Shown piece by piece: positions 12,092-24,170 of a stretch of DNA of 64,000 bases (positions within the stretch are counted from its first letter, which is position 1; each line of letters starts with the position of its first letter). Under the pieces are notes generated by a model. It was not told where the DNA came from. It worked only from the letters and a program-made list of their open reading frames with translations, and did not search any database. The DNA comes from Takakia lepidozioides (lineage: Eukaryota; Streptophyta; Takakiopsida; Takakiales; Takakiaceae): assembly GCA_030704615.1 (NCBI GenBank), contig CM060732.1:47227053-47291052 (forward strand), written 5' to 3'. The position numbers and the translations under genes are program-made.

Positions 12092-13529
12092 ATGGATGAC
12101 ACATTGTGGAGTTCATTACCCAGTGATTTACTGGACAAAGTGCTGGCATGTCTGCCCATTCCAGCCCTTTTCCGTGCACGTCTAGTGTGCAGAAGATGGA
12201 ACGACCTTGTATACTCTCACAACTTTCTTCGAATCTGGTCAGAAACCGCGTACAAGTGGGGGTCCTGTCTCCCAGTATTTTTTATGAGTGATGGCGAAGA
12301 GTTGCTTTGGTCAGCATACGATTTCTCGTCAGAGAGGTGGCAGCAAATGCCGCCTCCTCTGCCTGCTCTGGGGACACACAAGGACAACTTTTACGTGAGG
12401 GGGGCAGGAGGGCTCTTGTGTGTCGGCGTTTGGGGGAAACAAGAAATTGACACTCTCATTATTTGCAATCCTGTAACCAAGCATTGGAGACCTATTCCCC
12501 CACCTGCACACAAATGGCGACCATTCTTACTGCAATTGGTGGTGAATGAGACTACCAAGGCCTACAAAATCATACTGGCTGGGGATCTGGATGCCCGTTT
12601 GGGAAATCATACTCGTTACAGGTATGCTTTTATAAATCATATGCAAATGTCCATTGATACTCTATTTTGCACCCGATTTGGTGCTTCAGGTATGTATATC
12701 TTGTCTGGTTTAGTTTGTAGCAGAACTTGACTGTACAAGGAAGGCAAAAGGACTCTTTTAATGTTTTACATTGTTATGCTGTTATGCAATTTGTAGTTCT
12801 GACAGACGCGGAAGTTGCCTGATTGCACTTTGGCCTGTGATCCATTCTACTATAGAATCTTTCATAGGAAATTATGTCTCTGATTGCAGGAGGACTGAAG
12901 TCTATGACTCTTCATTAGGTTCTTGGATGGAGGCTGCGGGCCTGCCACCGGACTTGTATATGGCTCTTGACTACGGTGTGTTCTCCAATGGGTTCCTGTA
13001 CTGTGTAGCTCTCAGTGGATACACGGGTCTCCAGTTGGCTGGCATATTAGCATTCGATGTAGAGCACGGGGTGTGGAGGGATTCCCCATATGTACTTCCT
13101 GAACCTGCTGCCTCAGGCACCTCTTCAAGAGAGGCACGAGTTGTCGAGTGCAGGGGTAACATTGTCACCATTGTAGAGGAAATATGCCGAGAAAATGGCC
13201 AAGTGCAAGGTTCTGCAATCAGCATCTACCAGCTGGAGATGGTGTCAAAGCAGTGGATCAAGATTGCACAAATGCCACAGCCATTGTTCTTTGATTTATA
13301 TGATAATTATGGGTCAGATGGCGAGGATATACTGATGGGATGTGTTGGACAGGGGGATAAAATATGCATCATCAATAAGCTTAGTTGTGCAGTTGTAGTC
13401 TATGATGTCGCGAAACAATCATGGAGGGCGCTACCCAACTTCGACGACAATCTCCATTGGAGAAGGCAGCAGTTTTATGTACAATCCATGGGCTTTTCTT
13501 TTGAAATGAGATTCGATGCACCAGTATAG
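12092..13529 (+). CDS. F-box/kelch-repeat protein
   Basis: Two exons, 12092-12621 and 12890-13529, flank a GT-AG intron (donor GTATGC, acceptor GATTGCAG) and encode 389 residues if the ATG at 12092 is used. The frame stays open upstream to about 11989, so the N-terminus could be longer. Residues 1-45 form an F-box: LWSSLPSDLLDKVLACLPIP, then LVCRRWNDLVYS. The rest has kelch-type blades, seen as repeated aromatic and Gly patterns such as NPVTKHWRPIPPP, VYDSSLGSWMEAAGLPP and VYDVAKQSWRALP. Such proteins act as the substrate-binding subunit of SCF (Skp1-cullin-F-box) ubiquitin ligases. The arrangement resembles plant single-F-box kelch proteins. No stop or shift is seen, so this looks functional. 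Target unknown. Confidence 0.88.
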
Positions 13530-14139
13530 CATCCCAAGTTGGAGGCAAGTGACACATCAAAGCTTCCTCCAACTTGCACAACTTTTTAGTTGTGAAAAAT
13601 GTATCAGACATTACTATCAACAGGAGCCCTTATACATTTGAACCTGTCTGCATTATATTTAGAGACTGCATGATAGTATGGGCTCTAACTTGGAGATTAT
13701 AGTGTGCTGTGTATGAGAGGGTGATGTAGGCTGGCTATATGGAGGGGCAAAACAAAACTGGAGAACTTCTGAGTGTTTAGATGAAGAGTGCTTGATCAGG
13801 GGAATTCATGACATGATTGTCCCTCTTTCTGGGCCATGCATTCTTCATCATGTAATACCTCACTCCGCCTGCCCCCACACAATGGAAAGTTATTTGCAAA
13901 ATGCTATCTTGCACACTTCTATCCGGTCCTTCTGTGAGATACCATTTCATTTTTGGTTCCTGTTGAGGAAAAGGACACCAAACTGCGACTGGGTTGTTGG
14001 TCAATGCCATGCCTGGCATTTCTGGAGCTTGTTTGCAAAACGCGATCGTTGTCAAGATCCTCACCCATCGCAGGGTTCCACTCCTGAGAAATATGTACTA
14101 GGTAGTTGTTAATGAGAGGGGTGATACCGCATATATACA
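13530..14139. other. 3' flank of the F-box gene
   Basis: No further coding region is seen. The AT-richer part to about 13700 is probably 3' untranslated sequence. The remainder is unremarkable until the GC-rich repeat near 14140. Confidence 0.4.
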
Positions 14140-14353
14140 GGCACCCTGGGCACACTGTCCCAGACACTTTGAGGGATAGTGCCGGGGATGCCCGGGCAAA
14201 AACTGCCCGCCCTACCACGTCCTCCGCACCACGTGAGCGCCCAGCCCTCGCGCTCCTCCCCTTTGACTCCCCGCTCCTCAGCGCCACCCGGGCGCATGGG
14301 GTCCGCCTGCCCCCAAGCAAGAGTATGGCTAAACCAGATTTAGCCATACTCTT
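14140..14353. repeat. GC-rich dispersed repeat, copy 1, ending in a perfect hairpin
   Basis: About 180 bases beginning near GTCCCAGACACTTTGAGGGA and ending CCTGCCCCCAAGC recur at about 39690-39880 in the same orientation. Here the repeat runs into a perfect 15-bp inverted repeat (14319-14333 and 14339-14353, loop CCAGA) followed by a short T run. The second copy lacks the hairpin. The element type is unknown. Confidence 0.7.
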
Positions 14354-15307
14354 TTTAGACAGGGTAGGAAAAGTATATGAAATACACTAACTCCTAGGAG
14401 GGTATGGAAGTGTTGATGATGGTTGGGTTTAACCCTTAAGGGCCCAAGAGACCCGATTCAGGTTTTGAGGAAGTAAATTTTCTTCTCTACTTTTTGTAAA
14501 TTTTAATATTTTTCAATGATAATTAATATTCTGGCAACATAGCTCACCTTCTCAAATTGACAGGAGTACATTTTAATAAATTCTCTGACCCGTAGATTTT
14601 CTAGAGAACGCAGGGGTCATAATATTGGAGCATGGGGAGGGGCCACACAGAGTTGACCATCTGTGTGACGAGATATAATTGGCACACGTTTAGCCGTCAG
14701 ATTGCCATATGCATGCCGGCGGTGGACTCTACACCCTGTCCATCCGCCATAGAGGTTGAAAATCTATGTGGCCCTTCAACAGTCGCCGGAAAATCTCTAC
14801 CGGAGTAGGTAATTTGCAGGCATGTAGGCAGGAAAGTAACTTGGCCCACTCGGGGGCCCACATTTGTAGATTATACCATTGGATCTAGTTTCTTTTTTTC
14901 TAGGCTCACTATTGTATTACATGTCACACCCTCACCAGAGTGATTGAGTGAAACCTCTTTTTATCAAGGAGTGGATTTCTTGTGAGGGCTCACTTTGAAT
15001 TAGTAAGCTATGGAGGATATTTTTCCCTCACCTCAAACACATACAAAGGACCCTAATAAAAGGAAAGGTTGTTTGATTTGAAACTTCCACAGTAGTTGGC
15101 TATGACGACATTCCACATTTCTATGTGGAAGACAGGAGCAGCAAAAATTCCACCCATCACCGTTTGGTCAAAGCTCAAATTCTATACTTTGCATAATCCA
15201 AAAAAAAAAAACCCTCTCACTAAAACACTAAAATCTCTCATGATTTATGGTGAATTTTTCCGCAATTTGATGAGTAGATGTATATGATAGACAAGATAAA
15301 CCTGGTA
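14354..15307. other. Intergenic, no gene seen
   Basis: AT-rich DNA with short A runs near 15200. No domain, repeat boundary or splice pattern was found. It may include the 5' flank of the MULE-like element that follows. Confidence 0.4.
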
Positions 15308-15480
15308 AGTGTATTTTGTGGATCTCAACCTTCATCATCTGCTCATTCGGTCTTGCTTCACGACATGAAGCCTCGGAAAACTCCATTGGACAACACCACG
15401 TCTGATGGTTGCGAATCTGTGAGGGGTTTATCTTCATCTCCACGACTAGCAGGGGACGCTACATCTGCATTTCCTTCTGG
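15308..15480 (+). repeat. 173-bp direct repeat, left copy
   Basis: This segment is nearly identical to 16562-16734, with the same length, and encodes the same Ser-rich peptide (VFCGSQPSSSAH and downstream). The right copy is part of the MULE transposase reading frame. The two copies flank a 1,078-bp block that also exists alone, inverted, at 48243-49320. Confidence 0.85.
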
Positions 15481-16556
15481 CTAAAGCCTTAAAAAGGCCA
15501 AATTGGCCAAATCTGAAATGTGAACCTTTTTTATACACTGTGGCGTTAGTGCTGTTTGGACTACATGGGTTACACGTGGATCCTCAGAAGATGGTTGTAC
15601 GATTGACATGTTACTTTGTGGCGGCGCCTTCATAATACAATATAAAGTAAGTGATAAAGTAACTAAATATTTTGTTATGGATGTCTTAATCAATTTATTG
15701 GTTTTAGAGTCAATTGTCGCCACAAATACTTGTACTCATTACTCATACATGAGTAATCAAAGAACAAATCAACATACATGTCATGGGATTTGATTGTAAA
15801 TAAATTGTGTCGTCTAGTGTGTCAGTTCATAGTTGGACGATTAATCAACGATTGGTTGTAAAATAAATGGAAACATGCAGAGCATTTATGTTTCATATGC
15901 TCATAAGAAGAAGGCAGTACATTGGATTCTAAGATCTCAACAACGGCGCCGTCGTCTTAAAAATAGGGGATAGTCCATTTAGTTGTTTCTGTCAGAGAAT
16001 AATATGAATGGAGCACATGCCTCAAAAAATTTGGACCTTCTGGATTGATGATACACATAAGTAATGTAAGCCATTTAATGTATTTGCATAAGGTCTTGCA
16101 AGATGTGCGCTTTCATTCATTTTGCATATTCTCTCAAACTTTGAGGGCATTGCCAAATGTCTACACCAAAATATGCATTGCTTTCATGTCCACCTGATGC
16201 AAAAGTGGTTCGTTATCCTTGCAATGGAAACAAGTGCATTATCCCAGAACCTTGGTTATGCAATAGATTCAAACTTGTTCCGGGTTCAGTTTTTTTGGAG
16301 GATGATGGAGATGATGATGCCTCCACAGTGTTGCTTCCAGTTTTCAATGACGGCCAAAAGCAATGGGAGTTGTTTCCAGACACTTTCTCCAAGTACCGTG
16401 TCACAGGTACGAGCTATACACAGTCACATGATGAGAGGCACACTTCTATTGCAAGAAAGAACGATCAAGCTGCAACAAATGGGAGTTGTAAATTGAAGGA
16501 GGAGGTTGCAGATTCGGCGAGCTTGGGGTCTCATAATTCGGATTGTGTTGAGGTTT
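15479..16556 (+). repeat. 1,078-bp duplicated block containing the 5' end of a MULE gene
   Basis: The block starts with CTAAAGCCTTAAAAAGGCC and ends at GTTGAGGTTT. An inverted copy of the same length lies at 48243-49320. It contains upstream sequence and the first 130 or so codons of the transposase gene from the ATG at 16157. In the distant copy both flanks differ completely, so block borders are sharp. Confidence 0.8.
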
Positions 16557-19500
16557 CTAAGAGTGTATTTTGTGGATCTCAACCTTCCTCATCTGCTCAT
16601 ACGGTCTTGCTTCACGACATGAAGCCTCGGAAAACTCCATTGGACAACACCACGTCTGATTGTTGCGAATCTGCGAGGGTTTTATCTTCATCTCCACGAC
16701 TAGCAGGGGAGGCTACATCTGTATTTCCTTCTGGTGTGTTGTCCATTTTGAGTATCTTGGCCACTGCTCGGTGGAATGGATCAAAAGGAGAGTTTTCTAC
16801 CTTGGACTATAGTCACATTCCAGTGCATAGTGTTCGGTGTCCTCCTCGAGCTTTTGATGGAAAAGTGATCCACGAACTCCCCCCCCCGTGGTCAAACTAC
16901 ATACGGACCGTGGTTCACAGTCCCTCCAAGGCATGGACCGCAAGTTTGATGGTCATCCTTGGTACGAGACCAATACCTACAATATGTCTGGTGTTCCAGA
17001 TCATGTGAAATGTAGTAAGGTTCTTTGTGTTGGAAAGCTCATATGTCAAAGCAGCACTTGCCCCTTCTTCAAGAAAGAAGGAGAATGGAATGACCGCTAT
17101 TGGGAAGGCAATGCAGACAAGGTGTTCATTGCAGGAGCCCAAGTTCCATTCAACCAGTTCAAGTGTAGTTTCTGCAAAGAAAGACCTTTCTGTGAGGCGC
17201 ATTGTGGGGCAAGAATGTACTATGTCACAAGTTCCCTTCCAACATATACACGTGTTGCAATTCACGTTGGGTTTCATAACCATCCATGTGCCAAGGGCGA
17301 GAATAGAGAGGCTGCGGAAAATGCATCAAGCATGATTCAAGAGCACGTTAAGATGAAGCCATGGTCAACCCCGGGAGCTATTTCCTTGTCAATGGCCCAG
17401 AAGCTCTTGATTGATCGAGTTCTTGTGGCTGATGGCACAGAGACAGTACGTCTTGAGGGAGAGGCTTTGGAAGATATTCTTGAAGAGTTTGCCCATGTTT
17501 GTAGCCCCAATGTGAAAAACAAGGTCGCATCTGCACGTGTCAATTCCATCATGTCCATATTGGAGTTGAAGCGTCTGAGTACATACCATTTCATTCACAA
17601 CAATCTCCTTCCAGGCCAGTATACTTCTCATCTCTCCCATGTTTTCAAGATGTCTGTTGCTGGTCCCGGGAGTGGTGTTGATCTTGTGCGTCGCATGAGT
17701 GAGGGGGATCTACGTACAAGTTGGGTAGTATTTGACCATGTCAAACGCATCAAGGATTGGACAACTCTTGCGTGTCATGTCTATGAACCATATGTCAAGC
17801 GAATGATGACCATTGCCATTTGCGATATAAAAACAGAGGATGCAGATGCTCAGGTGTTATTCTGGGAGATGATCAATGAACAAGCAAAACTTGCTGGCTT
17901 GAACAAACCAAATTTTGCTGGCTTCATGGCGGATGCAGCAGGGGCGAATTGGGCTACTGTTCGAAGGGTTTATGGATCTGATCCCAATGTCCCAATGGAA
18001 GGTAAAGAAAGAACATGTTTATATCATTGGGCTGAAAGCCTCCGAAGACACACCAACGACTATATCTTGGAGGACTTCCGTGAAAGGCACACTCAGCTCT
18101 GTTATGAATGGAAAGATAGTGCTACCTTGGAGGATGCTACAACCACATACATTGCAATTCGGGCTTGGTGGCTCTCTTCAGGAGCATGCACAGAAAAGAG
18201 TCTGCCAAAACTGGATTCATGGCTTGCATGGTGGCACTACAGATATCGAATGTGGGGCCAATGGATGAGAGAGGACATGGATGTGGAGGCAGATGCAGAT
18301 ATGCCTACCACTAATTTGTCTGAGGCAGTCCATTCTGCTTGGTGGAAGACAGCAGGCAATGGGAAAAAAATGAAGGTGGATCTATATGAGGCCACCATGC
18401 ATGACATGTCACGAGCTCTTTTGCAGAAGGCAACATTTTACAAGCACACCACAGGAAAGACATGGGGGACAGGGCCCGACAAAGAGAAGCTCATGTTGCG
18501 TCAAGCAGCTAGATCTAATAGCCCAGCAAAAATGGGTAAGGTTGTACGTGGCATAGTAGCTAGAACACCCATGCACACAAGGGGGGTTCAATTGGAGGGA
18601 GACAATCGCACTGTTCCAGTCAAACGCAAGTTAGGCGATGAGCATGGTGGGCCAAACGAATCTTGGAGGTGTGATATGAATGTAAAGACTGTTCTAGTGC
18701 GCGCCACTGGGATGCCCAGTCCACACCAGCCATCTAGGTTTGTCAGCTCCAAATCAAGTCATGACATTCCTGGTTCTTCGACTTTCTGTGAGACAAATCC
18801 ACATGTTGCTATCCCTCCTCAGCCAATGCAATGGGGAAATCTAGTGAGAGAGACACAAGACTTTTCCGATGCATTGTTCAGGATTCAGCGGACAGGTCCT
18901 GCTTCCATGGTTCGTTGTTCTGCCTTGGTTGGAGTTTCCAAGGATAAATGCAAAGCGCTCATCAGGAAAGGTAAAGGAAGACATACACCTTGCTTCACTG
19001 GCAAGTTACTAGCACCGAACATGAAAGAACCAAAACTGCAAGTTTTTTGGTTTTGCCCCACAGATGTTTTGTCGTGTGTTGGAGGGACCGTGCCATCCTA
19101 GTGCTTGGGAAAACCGAGTATACCTAACGTGTGGCCTGTGAAGGTTGGAACCAACCTTACACAAGAAGAGGTGGACAATTTGACCCTTGCACTTCGACTA
19201 GTCCATCCCCCCAACGTTCCTGATCTGAACTTTCCTGTGGGACCACTTCCAGTGGAACAACATATTCATCAAGGTGTTGTCTTTCTTGTGGGTAAGTATC
19301 TCACTACACGTTACGGGGTGCACATTCGGCGTCGGGATCCGACTACTCGACACTTGAGTCGCCAAGAGTCAGCGGAGACTCTTATTGCTGAGGTTCGTGT
19401 ATTCAAAAACGTGCCTCAGCCAGGTTATGGGAGAATTTACGAGCTACAAACAGAGGGATCTACCAGAGCAGGATTGGTTTACAATGTATACATTGATTAG

Positions 19501-19698
19501 TTTCCATCTTGTGATTGTCCCGACTTTGATGAGCTATCTGTCAAGAAGAAGAAACAAACATATCTACCTTGTAAGCACATGTACTTCATGTACAACGTGC
19601 ATCTAGGATGCGCCGGGGCTTATGAGATCCACCAACCTTCCCTTAGCCAGTTAGAGGTTAGGGCTATGCTAAAGAAGGACCCTAATTCAACTTCTTAG
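16157..19698 (+). pseudogene. MULE-like transposase with WRKY-GCM1-like and SWIM zinc fingers, disrupted
   Basis: The gene starts at ATG 16157 (MSTPKYALLSCPP). The frame shifts at a run of nine C near 16879-16887 into the long frame from 16888. That frame has Cys pairs (KCSKVLCVGKLICQSSTCPF; FKCSFCKERPFCEAHC) and GFHNHPC near residues 40-135, a WRKY-GCM1-type DNA-binding finger. A transposase core follows: an Asp in AICDIKTED near 313, an Asp in FMADAAGANW near 349, then C-x2-H in CLYHW near 377. In-frame UAG codons occur at 19099 and 19498. The same frame then encodes a SWIM finger (CDCPDF, then LPCKHMYF) and stops at 19696-19698. Mutator-type transposases combine exactly these parts. A related gene begins at 62884. 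The frameshift and two stops indicate a decayed copy, though readthrough or assembly error cannot be excluded for each. Confidence 0.72.
16562..16734 (+). repeat. 173-bp direct repeat, right copy
   Basis: Partner of 15308-15480. It is the natural-looking copy, because it continues the transposase frame on both sides. Confidence 0.85.
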
Positions 19699-20299
19699 TG
19701 ACACATGAAATGCACAAAAAAAGAACCTCTAACTTGTGCCGTTCATTTTCATGCATGTGACATGTAATTATCTTGTAACTACTTTATTCCAAACATGACA
19801 CATAGCATTTGTTAGTACAGAAGTTCCTATTTTGGTTAAAATGGAACTTGTGTACCTGTCATACAAGTTTTCAAATTATAGAACTGCTTGGCATTACAAA
19901 CAGACATGCAATGTGGTGGTTCCAAACATGACACATATGCATTTGTTAGTACAAAAGTCCATATTTTGGTTAATATGAAACTGTTTTCCTTGAATACAAG
20001 TTTGCAAACTATTACTTTGGCCAGGGATCTTGTATTCTCTTCAGTTAAAGGTGGTGCATTAGTTGGAGTTAGGGGTCACATGCATCTTTGACCATTGACT
20101 ACTGATTTTGTTAGCTAAGATTTTTATTTTTTTCTATATACATATGATGTAACATTTGCATATGCAATAAATACGTCGTATTCTATGTTATATAACTCCA
20201 CTGCATACAATCTACAATGTGTGCATACAAATTTGTCACATGCATATATAATAAGGGATTTTGTGCATGCATGCACGCAACCTGTGCATATGGAATAGC
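19699..20299. other. 3' tail of the MULE element with a short tandem duplication
   Basis: No coding region. Two related segments of about 90-100 bases, beginning TTCCAAACATGACACATA at about 19788 and 19920, form an imperfect tandem duplication. This is probably the 3' untranslated or subterminal part of the transposon. The right edge meets the inverted methyltransferase cassette. Confidence 0.5.
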
Positions 20300-22097
20300 A
20301 ACCCCCCTTGAGAACATCCTCCGCGCAAAAAACATCCTCAACCTCTTCAAAAACCTTGGCCACCTTGGCCTCCAACTAATCCTCAGTCCATGGCTCTCCC
20401 CACTCCTCATACTGCTGCTTGAGAGATCCAATGACACTTTCTTTGCGCATCTCATCCCACATCTGCCATGGGTGTTTGCAACCCACGATCTTGTGCTCGC
20501 CCCCACTCACTGCCTCAACCGTCCCGGTTGGCAGGGAGGATGCACCATCCAATGGGAGTGCAGAAGTAGCCATCAATGCTTGCAATCTCCGTTGCTCAGC
20601 CATGCACAAGCCAATTATTCATGTCAAGCAATTTAGATCCATTGCTTGACCCAACACTTAGCGGCGTGATGCCTCTGACAGAGTTGGCACATCTGTAGTG
20701 GCAAATCCCATTGTCCGCTCTCGCTCATCCGCATTGGGCTCCACCAATTGTTGTAGCACACTGTCCCAAATCAATCCAGGACCATTGTCTCGAAAAGCAT
20801 GAGACGAGGGAAAGTCCATGAGCGTAGGCAAGGCCGCACGTGGCTGCCCCACTCGATTGACCACTGCTAGAGGTGGACCGTCATCATGTCACACCCTCTG
20901 TGGTTGTCTCCATTGGTCCAAAATGCCCTCAACCGTGAGATTGGGTGGCCGATGAATGGAATCGTATGCTCTCTTGAGCAGCTCTGGTGGTGCAAGATTG
21001 GTCCACCGCAATCGAGTTCGATGCGCGCGTGATCCCACCGCTGCTGCATCCCATAGCACTGCCGATCCAATCCAAGATCGCACCTGATGCACACTGGCTA
21101 TAACCCTGGCCCGAGAATCCCCCATAAGAGGAACATTCTCCAAGATATAGCCTAGAGGTTGCACTTGCCTCGTCTGCAAGTCCCGCAACACTCGCAACAT
21201 CTCCCAAAACAAATGCGATCGTGCATCATGCAAGCCATTCCCATGACCTGCGGGAGAGTGTCCTTGGCAAGGCCATCCCGCTATCACCAAGTCAATGGAA
21301 CCATGCCGGTCCAAATCATCCGCCCCCAGCGAGGTAATGTCTGCTGGCAAGGCCTTTTGATACCCTTGAACTACTGAGAGATGCAACAACTCAGGATACC
21401 GGTGTGTGAGCAAGGTGATGTGGCGCATAGAAATACGCCGAACTATTTCATCCTTCTCTACATACAAGTACTTGCGTACTTTAATCCCTGCTTGCAACAC
21501 TCTTGCAAGCCCAGTGCTCATGCCTCCAAACAGGTCTAGCAAACAAATCCCTAAGTCAGGTGGTTACCAGGTAATGGGCACCGTGTCCAAAGGAGCTAAC
21601 TCAGGAGGTCCAGGTGATGTCACTGAACTCCCCTCACTCACCAATGGAAAGGCCTCCTGCCATGCTTGGTGCACACACTCGCCTGTTACTCGATGCAAAT
21701 TCCCAGCCGTACCCCACAGTGGAATATGCACAGACACATGAGGAAGCAAACCAGCCTTGTATGCCAATTGTTTGTCCTCATCAGGTGATGGCCTATCATT
21801 TGCATGGCTATTGCCCTCCAAGAGCTCACCACCCCAAGCCACCACCCCTGAAAATGCAGCCAATGTGGGCATCATGTTTCTATGATCCCCCGCTACATTC
21901 CCAATAAACCGCACTGGGAGCAGTGCACGTCGGCCATCTCCTGACTGCCATTCCGGCCTGTAGGATGTCGTTTCCTCCCAAAAGTCAAGAGTGAATCCCA
22001 TGGGGTATAACACTGTCCCACCAACAAGCACATCATAAGACATAGCGTTCGTAACAATGGCTTTACCTCTCATAACTGAGCAGTCCGTAGGATGATC
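20300..22097 (-). pseudogene. Inverted duplicate of the retroelement C5 cytosine methyltransferase cassette
   Basis: This segment is the reverse complement of 24177-25973 with modest divergence. Frame 22056-21564 holds the linker domain (SYDVLVGGTVLYPMGFTL). A TAA (CAA in the other copy) interrupts before frame 21542-20889, which holds the catalytic motifs. Numbered from the Met of MLDLFGGMSTG, these are motif I at 1-11, EKD of motif II at 29-31, the catalytic PCQ loop at 91-93 (AGWPCQGHSP), ENV of motif VI at 135-137, and motif VIII near 170-184 (GSRAHRTRLRWTNL). Downstream pieces carry motif IX/X-like text (ERERTMGF, then LGQAMDLN), again broken by TGA and TAA. Motif order is canonical, not the permuted order of plant DRM enzymes. 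All catalytic residues seen are intact in this copy. No gag or RT accompanies it. Confidence 0.8.
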
Positions 22098-23057
22098 CAG
22101 CTGCAGATGCGCAATCCACAACTGTTTACGTCTTTTATGGCGTGGAAGGGGTTGTTTCAGCACCTTGAGGGGCCGCCTATGGATGACTACCATGAGTTTA
22201 GGCGGGGAAATGAGGTGGAGATTAAGGAGTGGCGACAATATTGGTCACCTGACTATATCTCCATCACTAGAGGCACAAGGGCAACGGCGACACCAACAGC
22301 TACACCAACATCCCCAACTGCAAGCACTAGTAGTGGGACAAGTAAAGATGGAGTTGGGAAATCCACTCAAGCTCCTGCTGCAGCACCAGCACCCGTGCCT
22401 GCCTTTAACCCAGTTATGGAGTTCTTCGAGGAGTTAAGGAGAAACTACCAGGGAATAAGGACAGAGAAGTTGCGAAGCTTGCAAGAGTTCCAGCGGAGGC
22501 CTACTGAGAGTTTGAGGGAGGCTTACACGCGCATGAGGCGATTGATAAATGTGACCCAAGGGGTTACGGAAGCTCAAGCAGTCCAATTCTGGTATGGGAT
22601 ATTGGACAAGGAGCTGAGGAGAAGGGTGCGGGATGCAACTCTCCTACAAATGGACCAACCCACCTTAGCAAACGTATTTTTGCTGGCAGAGCGGATAGAG
22701 CTCAATATGGTGGAGGAGCGAGTGGTCATGGTGGGGTTTGGTAAGGAGACACAACAAAGTGGGGCTCCTACCCAACAACAACCACTACCCCAACGTGCTC
22801 AAGGCAACAAGGAGGCTCAGGCAAAGCCCAGGGAAGGACAGAGAGGATCTCAATTGCAGAGGTCACTTCCTTCAATCTCATGCCAACAACAGTCGAGTGT
22901 GATATGTTGGGATTGTGGAGGACCCCATGGTAAGAGAGACTGCCCGGAGAGAGGCAAAGGGCTGGCACAGGCACAACCTACACAACTACAGTATGGGCAT
23001 TGTGGCAAGTATGGGCATGAAGAGGCCCATTGTTATGACTTGCATCCTGAGCTATGA
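22098..23057 (+). pseudogene. Gag-like protein with zinc knuckles
   Basis: The open frame runs into the inverted cassette on its left, so the true N-terminus is lost. Residues about 100-225 form a retrotransposon-gag-like helical region (FQRRPTESLREAYTRMRRLI, then QFWYGILDKELRRRV). The C-terminus has one intact CCHC knuckle, CWDCGGPHGKRDC. A second knuckle has its first Cys replaced by Tyr (YGHCGKYGHEEAHC). Gag packages element RNA in virus-like particles. The terminating TGA at 23055 is probably secondary, because the same frame continues with coding character for hundreds of codons. Confidence 0.75.
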
Positions 23058-24170
23058 CCAGGCCAGTTCCAAGGGAACAATGGTGGCCGAGGACGAGGCA
23101 ATGTAGTCCAGAGAGGTAGAGGAGGCAGAGGTCGTGGTGGAGGTTGTAACCAAAACCAAGGAGCACAGGGTCAAGGTCAAGGTCATGACCAAGGCATGGT
23201 GGATAGGCTTGCCCAGCTAGAGCAACGTCTTGCTGCCATGGCCACTACTAATGTGGCGTCAGCTCCAAGGCCTAAGGTTCAAGCCCCACCTGCACAACAT
23301 CCTATGCCTAGGGAAGACTAGATTGGTATGGGCTTCATGTGTGGAGCCGCACTTGCAGGACCATTGCATGTGGACTCTACAGCTGCTGTCACTCAAGCAG
23401 CAACGCGTGCTCCTGAGCCAAGAGGAGTAGATGTGGATTTTGATCCACAAAGGGGGGAAGCAAGTTGACAGACAAGGCTTCCACAGTCTTTCACATTGGC
23501 TGAGACAGTGCCAATTATGCCATCGATGGCACCCGCTCGCCCAAGTGTGTCAGAGGTAGAGCCACGAGTGCCAGTGGGGAGAGTTGGTGTGGCTCAATAA
23601 ATGCCAGTGGGTGGTGCTGCAAAGCAAGGTGCAGCCAATACATTGTTGGGGGCGGCTACGGCGGTTTGCCAAACTCCATTATTTTCTACAACGACAATTA
23701 CAATGTCGGGGATGTGGCCAGCTGCAGTGTTTAGACTGGCAACTGCACTCTGTGAGAGTGGTGATGCATCGGCATTATCTGCGGGGATAGATGATAAGTT
23801 GCAATGCATGAATGCCCTGGATTTAAGGGTGAAGACAGCAACAACTGCGCCATGGCAAGCGGCAGCTGCAAGGTTGCAGGAGTTGCCAGTTAGGCCAGTC
23901 ATTGAGCGTAGTATGGTGACTCATAGGATAGTCCTGGTGGACAATCAGGATGGTGTGTTTCAGTTGGGTGGCCCAGCTAGGAGGAGGTATAGACCACTGC
24001 GGGTTTTGTTGGACTTGGGAGTACAGCCATTGATGTTGGGAAGAGCAGCAATTGCAGGCTTGGGCCTTACAGAGGCGGATTTGGAGCCTTGCCCTTTCCA
24101 AATTCAAACATCTTTGGGCGGTTCAGAGAAGGCACCAGGGATTACACGCCATGAGCTCTTCATTCGATAG
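23058..24170 (+). pseudogene. Gag-pol linker and degenerate aspartic protease
   Basis: The frame of gag continues through stops at 23055 (TGA), 23319 (TAG), 23466 (TGA) and 23598 (TAA). The first part is Gly/Arg/Gln-rich with RGRGGRGRGG-type text, then a short coiled stretch (MVDRLAQLEQRLAAMA). From 23601 the frame is open to the TAG at 24168. Near its end, VLLDLGVQPLMLGRAAI matches the protease active-site pattern, but the expected DSG or DTG is DLG, so the enzyme is dead in this copy. The next codons lead in frame into the methyltransferase module. Confidence 0.6.
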
